Assembly: GCA_018660835.1 (NCBI GenBank)
Contig: JABJJN010000056.1
Span: forward strand, 124,001 to 188,000
DNA: 64,000 nt
Reading direction: 5' to 3'
Source: Gemmatimonadota bacterium
GTDB lineage: Bacteria; Latescibacterota; UBA2968; UBA8231
The position numbers were made by a program, and so were the translations under genes. This document shows, piece after piece, positions 19,057 through 27,450 of this stretch. Below the pieces are notes generated by a model that ran no database searches, had not been told where the DNA came from, and worked only from the letters and a program-made list of their open reading frames with translations. Position 1 is the first letter of the stretch. Each line of letters starts with the position of its first letter.

Positions 19057-19701
19057 TCAGGTGAGCTCGTCGAAGAGCGCCTGCGCCATGAGCGTGTGTC
19101 CCGTGTGGTTGGGATGCACTGGTTCCGGGCAGAAAGTGTCTGCGTCACGGAATTGCAGATGCCGCTGGAACATGTCGTGCAGTTGCACCAGTTGGGTATC
19201 GTATTTCTCACTCATCGCGCTGACAGTGGCGATATACGTTGGCAGGAGATCGAGGACACTGCCACGCAGAGTCGTCGATGACGAGCGCTCGGTGGAGATA
19301 TAGAAGGGGGTCAGCAGGATGATCGGGATTTCCCCGAGCTCTTCTCGCGTCATCGTCAGAATCTCATTGTAGAGCTCTTCAAATCGCTCTGGTGACACAC
19401 CATCGGCCCCACCACGCAGATGCGTGTGCAGATCATTGATCCCAATCTTGATCGACAGGCGATCAGGGCGATGAAACAGAACATCATCGCGCCAGCGCTC
19501 CCGCAGGTCTGATACTTTGTTGCCACCAATGCCCTTGTTTAGCCAGCGGATACTCAACTCCGGGTGGCGTCCCGTCGCCAACTCGGTGAAGGCACGAACG
19601 TAACCGGCACCGAGAGGTGCCTCGGCACCTCGACGACCACAGTCGGTAATGCTGTCGCCGATGAAGAGAAAGGTCGTGTCATTCTTGAACCAGTTACTCA
19701 T
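19057..19701 (-). CDS. SGNH/GDSL-family hydrolase
   Basis: A 214-residue lipase/esterase-like hydrolase with the four SGNH blocks: nucleophile S17 in I-G-D-S-I-T-D (block I), G in N-K-G-I-G-G-N (II), N in K-I-G-I-N-D-L (III), and D/H in P-V-H-P-N-H-T-G-H (V). No signal peptide is present from this start, so it is likely cytoplasmic and may deacetylate small sugars or esters. Two ATGs are adjacent at 19704 and 19701. GGAG lies 6 bases before the second, which I chose. An upstream in-frame extension would overlap the M20 peptidase gene. It follows that gene by 46 bases in one operon. Confidence 0.88.
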   Translation of the reverse strand: MSNWFKNDTTFLFIGDSITDCGRRGAEAPLGAGYVRAFTELATGRHPELSIRWLNKGIGGNKVSDLRERWRDDVLFHRPDRLSIKIGINDLHTHLRGGADGVSPERFEELYNEILTMTREELGEIPIILLTPFYISTERSSSTTLRGSVLDLLPTYIATVSAMSEKYDTQLVQLHDMFQRHLQFRDADTFCPEPVHPNHTGHTLMAQALFDELT

Positions 19702-19747
19702 CATGATCTCCAGAAAGTGTTGGGTTGCTGACGTCCAGCGCCAGAAG

Positions 19748-21115
19748 TCAGTCGACACCGCCGTATCTACATACGACATCAAACAGGACCCGCGTGGCGA
19801 ACAGCAACTCGCTCACCGGGGTTCTCTCGTCGTGTCCGTGAATGAGGTTCTCCTCTTCCAGGCCGGGTGATTGCCTGTATGGCATGAAGCCGTAGACCTG
19901 AGTCTGAGGTCGTCGGGGTACGATGTGCTTGGCATCAGTGCCTCCCGTCGACAAGGAGGGAATCACAGGCACACCGGGATCGACACTCGCCATCACCTCT
20001 TCGATGCAGCGAAACATGGGTGCATCGGCAGAGGCTTCCAGGGGCGGGCTGTATTGGTCGACGTCGACCTCAACACGGTCGCCGATGAGCACGCGCAATT
20101 CCTGCAGGAAGGACTCCTGCGTCTGGCCTGGAGCAAGGCGACCATCAATCCACGCAGTCGCCTCGGAGGGGATCACGTTGATTTTGCTTCCTGCTTCCAG
20201 GCGCGTCACGGAAACGCTGTTGCGTAGTAGTGATCGCAGAGACAATCTCGTCTTGTCGTCGATCGGCAATCGGGACAGCGCCGCATCACTGCTGTCGACG
20301 TCGAGCACGGCAAGCAGATCCGCTGCCAGCAGGGAATCCTGCCCCTCTCCCAGTCGGCTCAGAAACAGGCGCAACCCAGCCGATGGATGCAGCGGAAGAT
20401 CTTCGACGGCGAGAGGGGCCAGGGCCGCACACAGCAGGGTGACCGCATTGTCAGCATGGGGCACCGAGCCGTGACCAGGACTACCGCGCATCGTCAGACG
20501 CAAGCGGCAGATCCCCTTCTGCCCTACCTGGCACGTATAGAAGCGCTTGCCCTCGAAACTCAGGTCGTGCCCACCGCCCTCGGTGAGGATAACGGGGGCA
20601 TCGATCTGTTCGGGGTGATGATCCAGGAGCCAACCGGGCCCGTGATCGCCCTTACCGGCTTCCTCGTCGGCGGTAGCCGCATAGAGAATATCACGATCGA
20701 GGGGGACCTTGTGTCGCTTGAGCAGTAGCAGCACGATCAGTTCAGCTGCGACCATGTTCTTCATATCCAACGCACCTCGTCCCCACACACAGCCCTCGTG
20801 AAGGGCACCACTGAATGGTGGTTGCGTCCACATGTGAGGCTCCACGGCGACGACGTCTGTGTGCCCGAGCAGGAGCAGAGGCGCCTCGTTGCCTCCGGTC
20901 AGACGTGTCGTCACATTGCCACGACCGGGGGCCGACTCGGTCAATGTGGGACGTAGACCGTCCTTCTCCAGATATGTGGCGATAAAACGGGCCGCCAGTG
21001 TTTCATTGCCAGGAGGATTGGTGGTGTCGATCCGGATGAGATCCTGGAGCAAGGCGGTCACTTCAGTACTCACCTTATCCCAGTCGATGTCGAAGCGTTC
21101 AGATGGTCGTATCAT
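19748..21115 (-). CDS. M20 family metallopeptidase
   Basis: A 455-residue dinuclear zinc peptidase of the M20/M25/M40 (ArgE/DapE/carboxypeptidase) family. Metal ligands and catalytic residues are visible: H in L-G-H-T-D-V-V, bridging D in G-A-L-D-M-K-N, catalytic and ligand glutamates in T-A-D-E-E-A-G, and a C-terminal H in I-H-G-H-D-E-R. The dimerisation domain sits between (R-G-S-P-G-H-G-S). There is no signal peptide. It resembles carboxypeptidase-type members that release amino acids from dipeptides or N-acyl amino acids. First gene of a leftward pair with the SGNH hydrolase; divergent from the glutaminyl cyclase gene with only 52 bases between. Confidence 0.93.
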   Translation of the reverse strand: MIRPSERFDIDWDKVSTEVTALLQDLIRIDTTNPPGNETLAARFIATYLEKDGLRPTLTESAPGRGNVTTRLTGGNEAPLLLLGHTDVVAVEPHMWTQPPFSGALHEGCVWGRGALDMKNMVAAELIVLLLLKRHKVPLDRDILYAATADEEAGKGDHGPGWLLDHHPEQIDAPVILTEGGGHDLSFEGKRFYTCQVGQKGICRLRLTMRGSPGHGSVPHADNAVTLLCAALAPLAVEDLPLHPSAGLRLFLSRLGEGQDSLLAADLLAVLDVDSSDAALSRLPIDDKTRLSLRSLLRNSVSVTRLEAGSKINVIPSEATAWIDGRLAPGQTQESFLQELRVLIGDRVEVDVDQYSPPLEASADAPMFRCIEEVMASVDPGVPVIPSLSTGGTDAKHIVPRRPQTQVYGFMPYRQSPGLEEENLIHGHDERTPVSELLFATRVLFDVVCRYGGVD

Positions 21116-21167
21116 ACGCGTATCCTATGGACTCGACGTGTCCCAGGACAACCAGTATGCTTGGTCC

Positions 21168-22031
21168 ATGATCGATTTTCTTCCATTCTCGAGACGCTTC
21201 CTGCTGTCGTGGGCCGTCATTTTCGTCGCCTGCAATGGCACAGACCCTGCCGATGTGAATGGCACGGAAACCCCCGCTGCCGATGATCAGACGGGCACGC
21301 CGGCAGGGATCAGTCGACATACCTACCGAATCGTCAACGTCTTCCCCCATGATCCTGATGCCTGGACGCAGGGCCTGGTCTTCGACAACGGTGTTCTTCT
21401 CGAAGGAACCGGCGGTGGCATACGACTCAGGTCACACCCTGACTTGCCCCCTGCCAGTCTGCGCGAAGTTGAGTTGACGACTGGACGTGTCCTGCGCCAG
21501 GTGGCGCTTGAGACAGAATATTTTGGCGAAGGAATCACACTTCTGCAGGATCGAGTATTTCAGCTGACCTGGCTATCCGGTGTGGGGTTCACATACAATC
21601 GCGAAAATCTCACGTCTCTTGGCACATTCAGCTATGCCTCCGAGGGCTGGGGCCTTACCCATGATGGTGAACGATTGATCAGGAGTGATGGAACCTCGAC
21701 GATCACCTTTCACGACCCAAAAGACTTCGCCGAAGTGGGTCAGATCGAGGTCGCAACTGAGACCCAGTTGATTCGCAATCTCAATGAACTCGAATTTGTC
21801 GAGGGTCAGATCTGGGCGAATGTCTGGCAGACGGATGTGATCGCACGCATCGATCCAGCGACGGGATCCGTCGTTGGCTGGATCGATCTGACAGGACTGT
21901 TGACGTCGCGGGAACGCGCCGCCGCTGGGGTCGCAAATGGTATCGCCTACGATCCGGAAACAGAACGCATCTTCGTGACGGGCAAGCTCTGGCCCTGGAT
22001 GTTTGAAATTGCCCTTGTCGTGGCCGAATGA
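21168..22031 (+). CDS. glutaminyl-peptide cyclotransferase-like lipoprotein
   Basis: A 287-residue exported protein of the plant/bacterial (beta-propeller) glutaminyl cyclase family, which forms N-terminal pyroglutamate. The N-terminus is a signal peptide ending in V-I-F-V-A-C-N-G, a likely lipobox. Family motifs include F-P-H-D-P-D-A-W-T-Q-G-L near residues 62-73, L-E-G-T-G, E-Y-F-G-E-G-I-T, F-x-Y-x-x-E-G-W-G-L-T, and N-E-L-E-F-V-E-G-Q-I-W-A-N. The frame is open upstream, opposite the M20 gene; the ATG at 21168 gives a proper signal peptide. Its TGA overlaps the sulfatase ATG (ATGA), so the two are co-translated. That pairing with a sulfatase is odd. Confidence 0.88.
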   Translation: MIDFLPFSRRFLLSWAVIFVACNGTDPADVNGTETPAADDQTGTPAGISRHTYRIVNVFPHDPDAWTQGLVFDNGVLLEGTGGGIRLRSHPDLPPASLREVELTTGRVLRQVALETEYFGEGITLLQDRVFQLTWLSGVGFTYNRENLTSLGTFSYASEGWGLTHDGERLIRSDGTSTITFHDPKDFAEVGQIEVATETQLIRNLNELEFVEGQIWANVWQTDVIARIDPATGSVVGWIDLTGLLTSRERAAAGVANGIAYDPETERIFVTGKLWPWMFEIALVVAE

Positions 22032-23452
22032 GTCGTCGACCCAACATTCTGTTTGTACAGTCCGACCAACAGCGACCGGATTGGCTGGAAATGAATCCTG
22101 CCATCCCTGTTCGCTCACCGCATCTGCGCGCCCTGGGTGAGCGCGGCCGTCGGTTTACGCATGCAATCTGTCCTTCACCTCTGTGTGCCCCTTCGCGCGC
22201 ATGTCTCGCATCAGGACTCGAGTACGACCGCTGCAGGGTCTGGGGCAACGAGACCTACTTCCCCGAAGGCGTACAGACCTATCACCAACGCCTGCGTGAT
22301 GAGGCTGGCTATCATGTCATGGCCGCAGGTAAACACCACGTGGGAAACAATCAGTCCGGCAACCCGCCCAGACTGCATCGTGGTATCGATGGCCGTGAAG
22401 GTATCGAGGAATGGGGCTTCAGTGATGCCATCTTCAATGCCGGGTTGAATCAGGCAACGATCCTGATGCGTCGAAATGGCGGAATTCCGCAGGACACGTA
22501 TATGACGTATCTGCAGGAGTTGGGGCTGGCCCAGATCCACCTCGATGACTACACGCGACGCAATCAGGAAGGCGTGTGGACGGCGACCTTTCCCACGTCA
22601 CTACCTGATGAGGCGTATTTCGATTCGTGGATCACGCGGAATGCGAAGACCCTGATCGATCGGGCCCCGGCAGACCAGCCGTGGTATCTGGAAGTCAATC
22701 TGCAGAATCCACATCATCCGTGGGATGTCACCGAGTCGATGCATGACGCCTATCGAAATCCACCTGTAGATTTCCCCCCGCCGGAACACTGTACCCTGGA
22801 CATCTCACCCCAGACACACCAGGAAATACGCAGAAACTGGGCTGCGACGGTGGAACATCTCGACGACTGCCTTGGCCAATTGCTGACACATCTGGCGCAG
22901 CGGGGGTGTCTCGATGATACGATCGTCGTGTACTCGAGTGATCACGGTGAGATGCTTGGGGACTATAACCAATTCCAGAAGGTTTCCCCCTTGCAGGCAT
23001 CTGCAGGTGTGCCACTGGTCATCGCTGGGCCAGGAGTCACCCACCGCGGCGTGGATGGTGCGCCGATGACGATCCTGGATCTGGCATCCACTTTCATCGA
23101 ATGGTCCGGTCTTACACCGTCTGCAGACATGGACAGTTTGTCCCTCGCCTCCTACTTGCGTGGCGAGACACAGACCCATCGGCCTTTCGTCTTTTCCGGC
23201 CTCAGTGCTTGGCGCATGGTGACGGATGGCCAATTCAAACTGATCCGTGGCTACGACCCGGTAAAACGTAGCGGTGGCGATACCTTTGAGCCCACCACAA
23301 TACCAGCGGCCGAGGTTCGACGCCTGCAAGGCGAACGCCCGGAGTTGCTCTTCGACCTAACGCACAATGAGTGCGAGGACACATCAGCTCAGAACCCCGA
23401 GGCCCTGCGGCGTCTGCAGCAGGCCCTGGATGACCACCTCGCAGTCCAGTGA
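22028..23452 (+). CDS. sulfatase (type I, formylglycine-dependent)
   Basis: Hydrolyses sulfate esters, probably on a glycan. The 474-residue protein starts N-I-L-F-V-Q-S-D-Q-Q with metal-binding D13-Q14. It carries the signature C53-A-P-S-R (activated to formylglycine), A-G-K-H-H-V-G-N, and S-S-D-H-G-E-M-L-G-D near residue 300. No signal peptide is visible, so it acts in the cytoplasm or is exported with a partner. It overlaps the preceding lipoprotein gene by 4 bases. A second, different sulfatase is at 59251-60744. No formylglycine-generating enzyme or anSME is in the window. Confidence 0.93.
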   Translation: MSRRPNILFVQSDQQRPDWLEMNPAIPVRSPHLRALGERGRRFTHAICPSPLCAPSRACLASGLEYDRCRVWGNETYFPEGVQTYHQRLRDEAGYHVMAAGKHHVGNNQSGNPPRLHRGIDGREGIEEWGFSDAIFNAGLNQATILMRRNGGIPQDTYMTYLQELGLAQIHLDDYTRRNQEGVWTATFPTSLPDEAYFDSWITRNAKTLIDRAPADQPWYLEVNLQNPHHPWDVTESMHDAYRNPPVDFPPPEHCTLDISPQTHQEIRRNWAATVEHLDDCLGQLLTHLAQRGCLDDTIVVYSSDHGEMLGDYNQFQKVSPLQASAGVPLVIAGPGVTHRGVDGAPMTILDLASTFIEWSGLTPSADMDSLSLASYLRGETQTHRPFVFSGLSAWRMVTDGQFKLIRGYDPVKRSGGDTFEPTTIPAAEVRRLQGERPELLFDLTHNECEDTSAQNPEALRRLQQALDDHLAVQ

Positions 23453-23493
23453 GATACAGCGCCAGTGAGCCGCGCTGGGCCGACTCTGGCGCC

Positions 23494-24540
23494 CTAACCC
23501 GCTGGATCTACAGACACTTCGTAGCGTTTGACGGCGTCCTCATCAAGCTCGACACCCAGTCCTGGGCCATCGGGGACTCTCGCGTAGCCATCCTGCAACA
23601 GCGGTTCGGTCAGCAAGCTGTGTTCATGCACCAGGTTGCCGATCATGTCACTCGCAAGGGTGCAGTTCGGCACAGCTGCTGAGGCGTGGATGCGATAGGC
23701 GTCGTACAGCCCGAGATCGACATTCGACGCCTGCCACACAGGCAATTCCCCCGCTTCGGCAATCTGCGCCATGTTCAGGAAGGACCAGTCTGATGGCGCG
23801 ATGTTGATGCCGTCGACGGCTTGTGTACCAACCGCTTCGATGACTTGCCGTGGTCTCTGTAAGTGCATGACGATGAACACACTTGTCTGTTCGCGCAGTC
23901 GCCGATAGGCATCAAAGTCTCTGGGAAAAGGATCCTCGAAGACGATGTTCAAGTCCTCCACTCGTCGCGCCAGTTCCAGCGTTTGCTCGAGTGTGTAGAA
24001 GCGCTCCTTCGGATCCATGACAATGCGGATACCGGGAGCCGCTTCAGTCATCGCACGGAATCGATCTTCCAGCGGATCTTCGAGTTTGCCTTTGGTCTTG
24101 ATTCCGTGGAAACCCAGCGCTGCGGCCTGCCCTGCAGCAGCGGCGGAAACCTCGACCGTCGTCGCGTGCATCCAATAGTCGACGAGAATTCTGTCCTGAA
24201 TCTTGCCACCAAAGAGACGATAGAGGGGCACTTCGTGGACTTTGGCGATCAGATCAAGAAGAGCCATCGCCCAACCACCTCCCTGGAGGGATCTGGGCTC
24301 AAAGTCGAGGGGATCCCGGCCGACCCAATCTGGCCGCTCGTCCGCCCTGTCACCGTAGTAGGGTGTGCTCATCCCCAGGCCGACGAGTCCGGCATCGGTC
24401 TGCAGGCGCAGAATATCGTGCCGACGCCGATCGAGATTCTCCGGATAGTTCGGGCGATAATGCCACTCATCGTCAGCGGAGAGAATGTTCGGCACGAATG
24501 GCACACACACGACGGTGCGTTCAAATCCTGTAATCCTCAT
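23494..24540 (-). CDS. enolase-superfamily enzyme, mandelate racemase/muconate lactonizing type
   Basis: A 348-residue sugar-acid dehydratase/racemase-like enzyme. The barrel shows the K-x-K base motif at 148-150 (I-K-T-K-G-K), metal ligand D176 (V-M-D-P-K-E-R) and metal ligand E202 (F-E-D-P-F-P). At the expected third ligand on strand 5, the sequence reads V-M-H-L-Q (224-228) with no Glu or Asp. The catalytic His region near residue 280 reads V-W-Q-A-S-N. It could therefore be an atypical dehydratase (for example glucarate/galactarate-like) or have altered chemistry. It stands alone between a convergent sulfatase and a divergent cstA gene, so a role in aldonate or uronate breakdown is only inferred. 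Confidence 0.82.
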   Translation of the reverse strand: MRITGFERTVVCVPFVPNILSADDEWHYRPNYPENLDRRRHDILRLQTDAGLVGLGMSTPYYGDRADERPDWVGRDPLDFEPRSLQGGGWAMALLDLIAKVHEVPLYRLFGGKIQDRILVDYWMHATTVEVSAAAAGQAAALGFHGIKTKGKLEDPLEDRFRAMTEAAPGIRIVMDPKERFYTLEQTLELARRVEDLNIVFEDPFPRDFDAYRRLREQTSVFIVMHLQRPRQVIEAVGTQAVDGINIAPSDWSFLNMAQIAEAGELPVWQASNVDLGLYDAYRIHASAAVPNCTLASDMIGNLVHEHSLLTEPLLQDGYARVPDGPGLGVELDEDAVKRYEVSVDPAG

Positions 24541-24664
24541 CGTTTCCCTTCCATTGGATACGTACCACCTGATCTCGGCCCTGCATGCCGCTTGCCTGCC
24601 ACTGGGGACGTCTCCATGTTAGGGCGCAACGCAGGCACTGGCCCGATACTGGAGAAGCCGAAGC

Positions 24665-26389
24665 ATGGATAGTATTCTGATCGTCGTCGTTTCATTCGTC
24701 GGCTATATGATCGCCTATTACACATATGGTAAATATCTGAGCCAGAAGGTATTCGGTCTCGACGCGGAACGTCTCGTTCCGTCCCGCGAATTGACGGATG
24801 GCGTCGACTACGTGCCAACGAAAAAGCAGGTCATCTTCGGACACCACTTCACCTCGATTGCCGGTACCGGCCCCATCGTGGGTCCCGCCATTGGCATCAT
24901 CTGGGGATGGGTGCCGGCACTATTGTGGGTGTTCCTCGGATCCGTCTTCATGGGTGCCGTCCATGACCTGGGCGCTCTGGTGATCTCGTTGCGACACAAG
25001 GGCCACACGATGGCTGAGATCACGGGCAAGGTGATGAATCGACGCCTGAAGATCATGTTCTTCATCATCGTTTTTCTCGCCGTCCTCATCGTGATCGCCA
25101 TTTTCGGTCTCGTCATCGCCATCATTTTCGATATGTATCCGCAGGCCGTGTTGCCCGTCTGGATGCAGATTCCGATTGCTATCGTCATGGGTCGCTTGAT
25201 CAAGTCTGGCAAAATGAATCTGACGCTGATCACAGCCCTTGCTGTGACCGCCATGTATGGGACCATCGTCTTGGGCAATGCAGTACCTCTGCCGATGCCA
25301 GAAATCGCGGGCATACCGGCGACGGGCGTCTGGACGGTTCTGTTGCTCATCTACGCCTACATAGCGTCGACCCTGAGTGTGACAACATTGTTGCAGCCAC
25401 GGGACTACATCAACGCCTGGCAATTGATGATCGCCATGGCCCTCGTTGTGCTTGGCGTCTTCGTCGCCGCGCCGACGATGGTTGCCCCCGCTTTCAATAT
25501 GGCCCCGGAGGGTGCGCCACCATGGATGCCCTTCCTCTTTATCACCATCGCTTGTGGTGCGATCTCGGGCTTCCACTGCCTCGTGTCGAGCGGCACGTCT
25601 TCAAAACAGGTCGAGAGTGAGCCCGATGCACGCTTCGTCGGCTATGGGTCGATGCTGACAGAAGGATTCCTAGCGACCATGGTCTTGATCGCTTGCGGCG
25701 CCGGTCTCTCCCTCGCCTACACGACACCAGATGGCCAGACACTGACAGGGTCCGCCGCTTTCGCGACGCATTACGGTTCGTGGATGGCGTCGAGCGGGAT
25801 TGGCTCAAAGGTGACGGCCTTTGTGGTAGGTGCCGCCAACATGATCTCGTCCCTTGGTGTGCCAAAGGATTTTGCCATCGTCCTGATGGGTGTTTTTGTG
25901 GCGTCTTTCGCTGGCACAACGCTGGATACATCCACTCGTATTCAACGTTACGTGATCAGCGAATTGGCGACGGATCTGAAGATCGAAGTATTTACGAAAC
26001 GACACGCAGCGACCTTGCTCGCTGTCGTGACAGCTGCTGCCCTGGCATTCTACAATGGAGCAGGTGGCAAGGGCGCATTGCTACTGTGGCCACTGTTTGG
26101 CAGCATGAACCAATTGCTCGCCGGTCTGGCCCTCGTCGTGATCAGCTACTGGCTGCGTCAGCAGGGGAAGAACTTCCTTGTATCGCTGATTCCGGCGCTG
26201 ATCATCATGGTTTTCACTTCATGGGCCCTGGTCCACACGCTTGGCAGCCTCTATGGCAGTGGCAACATTCCGAGTTTTGTGATCGGCTGCGTCGCTCTGA
26301 TGCTGCAGATCTGGCTCTCGGTTGAAGGCCTCACCATGCTGGCGAAGGAGCCAGGTGGCAGCCACGCCGAACCAGCAGTCGGTGGCTGA
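24665..26389 (+). CDS. cstA: CstA-family peptide/pyruvate transporter
   Basis: A 574-residue inner-membrane protein with many hydrophobic helices, of the carbon starvation protein A family (peptide or pyruvate uptake). Diagnostic stretches are F-G-H-H-F-T-S-I-A-G-T-G-P-I-V-G-P-A-I, G-A-V-H-D-L-G, S-G-T-S-S-K-Q, F-A-G-T-T-L-D-T-S-T-R-I-Q-R-Y and L-L-W-P-L-F-G-S-M-N-Q-L-L-A-G-L. The shorter length compared with E. coli CstA is normal for the BtsT/short group. The ATG at 24665 has GGAGAAGCC upstream. Single-gene unit. The next gene is convergent and begins its stop 12 bases later, across a perfect hairpin. Confidence 0.93.
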   Translation: MDSILIVVVSFVGYMIAYYTYGKYLSQKVFGLDAERLVPSRELTDGVDYVPTKKQVIFGHHFTSIAGTGPIVGPAIGIIWGWVPALLWVFLGSVFMGAVHDLGALVISLRHKGHTMAEITGKVMNRRLKIMFFIIVFLAVLIVIAIFGLVIAIIFDMYPQAVLPVWMQIPIAIVMGRLIKSGKMNLTLITALAVTAMYGTIVLGNAVPLPMPEIAGIPATGVWTVLLLIYAYIASTLSVTTLLQPRDYINAWQLMIAMALVVLGVFVAAPTMVAPAFNMAPEGAPPWMPFLFITIACGAISGFHCLVSSGTSSKQVESEPDARFVGYGSMLTEGFLATMVLIACGAGLSLAYTTPDGQTLTGSAAFATHYGSWMASSGIGSKVTAFVVGAANMISSLGVPKDFAIVLMGVFVASFAGTTLDTSTRIQRYVISELATDLKIEVFTKRHAATLLAVVTAAALAFYNGAGGKGALLLWPLFGSMNQLLAGLALVVISYWLRQQGKNFLVSLIPALIIMVFTSWALVHTLGSLYGSGNIPSFVIGCVALMLQIWLSVEGLTMLAKEPGGSHAEPAVGG

Positions 26390-26400
26390 GCCTGGCTGAA

Positions 26401-27357
26401 CTACTGCGGCGGATCAACCCGCCGCAGTACGATGGTTGTCGCCTTCGGACTATTGCGTAGGGCGTAGTGAACTGCATTGATGAACAGTCGCATCTGTGGC
26501 TCATTCCCATTACTCTGTGCCAGCAAGTGGACGTAGCCACGGTCGGAGAAGAGTGCCACGAGTCGGCTCTCGATGAATAACCCATCCAGCGAATGCTGAG
26601 GATGAATCCTTGCGGCATTGGGCTGCAGATTCAGCCCCGGTGGTGGACCATTGAACTCGTAGGGTGCGTGATAGATGGGATGGTGGTCTGCGATCCGTCG
26701 CAGTTGTGCGCGACGCCCAAGGGCCTGGCGGAACATATGCCGTAGTGCAGCTTCTGCCTGACTGAACTCCAGGTTGCCTTCGGCACTATCCACGAAGAGG
26801 AAGCCACCGGTTTTCAGGTGACGGCCAAGTGCTTCGGCCTCTGCCTTGGTTAGTTCGAAGGCCCGTTCAGATGTAATGAAGACAAAGGGGCTGCGTTCGA
26901 AATCAGGGGAACCAATATACAGATGGCGATCGACAAAAGCAGAGATCGCCGTGGCGCGTTTGAGGGCATCCGCCAGATTCGGCATCGCCTTGGCGACGGA
27001 CGGAAACTGTGGTCTCAACGTCGTTGACCAGGTCATCGCCAGGCGTAGAAATCCGAGAGGCTGCTCGTCTCCCGTATTCTGTAACAGACCACCACGCATC
27101 TGTCCTAGTTCACGAGCGGCCTGTCGCATCACCTGCTGCAGCCAGGCATTCTCCACTGCTGCCTGGACATCGAGGGTGTCGCCCGCCACCAGCAGGTCAC
27201 TCACGCGCCGAATACTGGCGCAGGCGGCCTGCGCCGTGCACGCAGCTTCATCATCGCCATGGGGTGCAATCGTGTAGATCGTCGCCATGCTGGCCGAGCT
27301 TAGACCCAAAACGAAGCCCAGGGGGACAATACCAAAGAAGATGAGGAACTTCAGCAT
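26401..27357 (-). CDS. exported DUF4159 domain protein
   Basis: A 318-residue protein with a signal peptide (hydrophobic residues 3-25, then S-S-A-S-M-A). From about residue 80 it matches DUF4159: F-V-F-I-T-S-E, then G-R-H-L-K-T-G-G-F-L-F-V-D-S, D-H-P-I-Y-H-A-P-Y, and the terminal P-Q-M-R-L-F-I-N-A-V-H-Y-A-L. DUF4159 is a flavodoxin/glutaminase-like fold of unknown function, often found with MoxR/BatA systems. The first 35 mature residues (Y-T-I-A-P-H-G-D-D, then A-C-A-S-I-R-R-V, A-G-D-T-L-D-V) look instead like the first turn of a beta-helix protein. The ATG at 27357 has AAGGAG eight bases upstream; a GTG at 27363 is too close to it. Confidence 0.75.
   Translation of the reverse strand: MLKFLIFFGIVPLGFVLGLSSASMATIYTIAPHGDDEAACTAQAACASIRRVSDLLVAGDTLDVQAAVENAWLQQVMRQAARELGQMRGGLLQNTGDEQPLGFLRLAMTWSTTLRPQFPSVAKAMPNLADALKRATAISAFVDRHLYIGSPDFERSPFVFITSERAFELTKAEAEALGRHLKTGGFLFVDSAEGNLEFSQAEAALRHMFRQALGRRAQLRRIADHHPIYHAPYEFNGPPPGLNLQPNAARIHPQHSLDGLFIESRLVALFSDRGYVHLLAQSNGNEPQMRLFINAVHYALRNSPKATTIVLRRVDPPQ
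26402..26429. terminator. perfect hairpin at the cstA / DUF4159 convergent junction
   Basis: TACTGCGGCGG at 26402-26412 pairs with CCGCCGCAGTA at 26419-26429 around a six-base loop, giving 11 perfect pairs. It overlaps the last codons of the DUF4159 gene and lies 13 bases after the cstA stop. It lacks a T-tract on either strand, so termination is plausible but not certain. Confidence 0.45.
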
Positions 27358-27394
27358 GCACACGACTCCTTGTGGTATTGGCCAACACCTTCGC

Positions 27395-27413
27395 AGGACC
27401 GACCAACGGTCCT
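27395..27413. repeat. 7-bp inverted repeat in a divergent promoter region
   Basis: AGGACCG (27395-27401) and CGGTCCT (27407-27413) are exact reverse complements around a five-base loop. The repeat lies between the divergent DUF4159 and M28 peptidase genes, about 38 bases before each start. It could be an operator or an RNA hairpin. Confidence 0.4.
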
Positions 27414-27450
27414 ACCCTTTGGCGGATAAACTATATTGAACCATCAGCCC

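Noticed and set aside
20859-21167. Extended N-terminus of the glutaminyl cyclase gene reaching back to 20859
   Set aside because: It overlaps the coding sequence of the divergent M20 peptidase and has no signal-peptide character; the ATG at 21168 begins a proper signal peptide.
24920-25576. 218-residue minus-strand reading frame
   Set aside because: Antisense to cstA; its His/Asp-rich composition mirrors the hydrophobic codons of the membrane protein.
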